64,000 nt of DNA from Thalassolituus sp. UBA1087 (GTDB lineage: Bacteria > Pseudomonadota > Gammaproteobacteria > Pseudomonadales > Oceanobacteraceae). Where the stretch lies: contig DCCG01000042.1 of the NCBI GenBank assembly GCA_002314145.1, forward strand, positions 62,001-126,000. The letters are read 5' to 3'. Below the pieces are notes generated by a model that had not been told where the DNA came from, did not search any database, and saw nothing but the letters and a program-made list of their open reading frames with translations. A program made the position numbers and the translations under genes. This document shows positions 63,748 to 64,000 of the stretch, piece after piece. Position 1 is the first letter of the stretch. Each line of letters begins with the position of its first letter.

Positions 63748-64000
63748 GTGAAATGATGATCAAACCTGTGGTTCTGTGGAGCGATGTGCTGATATTTCTG
63801 TTGGTATTGGCCATGGCCGGTTTTTTCTGGACGCTGCGTAAACAGCCCTTAACGGCCAAACGCTGGTTGTCGGTATTCCGTACACACACGGGTATCGCAT
63901 CCTTTATTGTGATTCTGTTTTATCTTTCTATCGCGGTGATGGATTCGCTGCACTATCGCCAGGCGCTGGAAAAAGTCGGGGATTCGGATCAGGTGCATTA
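63744..64000 (+). CDS. second peptide ABC transporter permease, cut by window edge
   Basis: ATG 63744 overlaps the preceding stop, and the frame stays open to the end of the window (85 complete residues). It begins MSEMMIKPVVLWSDVLIFLLVL, with a membrane helix at about 14-29, and a second at about 50-66. An extended N-terminus before the first conserved permease helix, as in some DppC-type proteins, is seen. Its identity rests on operon position and these helices, since the EAA loop lies beyond the edge. Confidence 0.75.
   Translation, partial: MSEMMIKPVVLWSDVLIFLLVLAMAGFFWTLRKQPLTAKRWLSVFRTHTGIASFIVILFYLSIAVMDSLHYRQALEKVGDSDQVH

Noticed and set aside
1..64000. CRISPR arrays, tRNA or rRNA genes
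   Set aside because: No regularly spaced repeat arrays and no cloverleaf or rRNA-like sequences were seen on either strand by eye.

Overview
The window reads as chromosome of a free-living, probably marine, gammaproteobacterium of the Oceanospirillales/Pseudomonadales type. The support is gene content: an rnfABCDGE electron-transport operon, a neighbourhood of xseA, a DUF3015/DUF4105 pair, guaB and guaA, TrmA, DbpA, TrhO, TesB and many cyclic-di-GMP proteins. No rRNA, tRNA or CRISPR array was found, so a genus cannot be named. Most of the sequence is GC-rich housekeeping DNA with dense coding on both strands.

Layout. Positions 1-9500 hold a DUF349 protein (cut by the window edge), a lipoprotein hydrolase, exonuclease I (sbcB), an orphan PD-(D/E)xK-like protein, a TSUP permease and a response regulator-EAL protein overlapping its histidine kinase. 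9500-18450 holds dbpA-trmA, a dienelactone-hydrolase-like protein, two hotdog thioesterases, an HD-GYP protein, an M23 peptidase with a small coupled ORF, and xseA. 18450-25500 holds the DUF3015/DUF4105 envelope pair, a lipoprotein hydrolase and guaB-guaA. 25640-30160 is an AT-rich insertion with a single giant gene: an N-terminal NACHT/STAND-type ATPase, a long helical middle and a C-terminal PD-(D/E)xK nuclease-like domain. It has its own ribosome-binding site and is bracketed by two terminators.

30370-46000 is a mix of enzymes, transporters and regulators: MFS/IclR, an SQR-like flavoprotein, REC-REC-GGDEF, a metallo-beta-lactamase-fold hydrolase, a stand-alone EAL protein, LysR/DoxX, a glutathionyl-hydroquinone reductase, and a cluster of REP-like palindromes. 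46100-48010 is a run of four small minus-strand genes separated by structures with integron attC architecture. Two are convincing and one is degenerate, and no integrase is present, so this looks like a small CALIN (cluster of attC sites lacking an integrase). 48300-53950 holds trhO, a cupin, pyruvate kinase, a metallo-beta-lactamase-fold protein and a class V aminotransferase. 54074-59979 is the complete rnf operon on the minus strand. 60463-64000 starts a peptide ABC transporter operon that runs off the window.

Functional themes. Cyclic-di-GMP turnover is strongly represented: one GGDEF, two EAL and one HD-GYP protein, plus a histidine kinase. The two accessory loci are the NACHT-nuclease gene after guaA, a strong candidate for a single-gene anti-phage system, and the cassette cluster after trhO. 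All assignments come from reading motifs; no database search was run.
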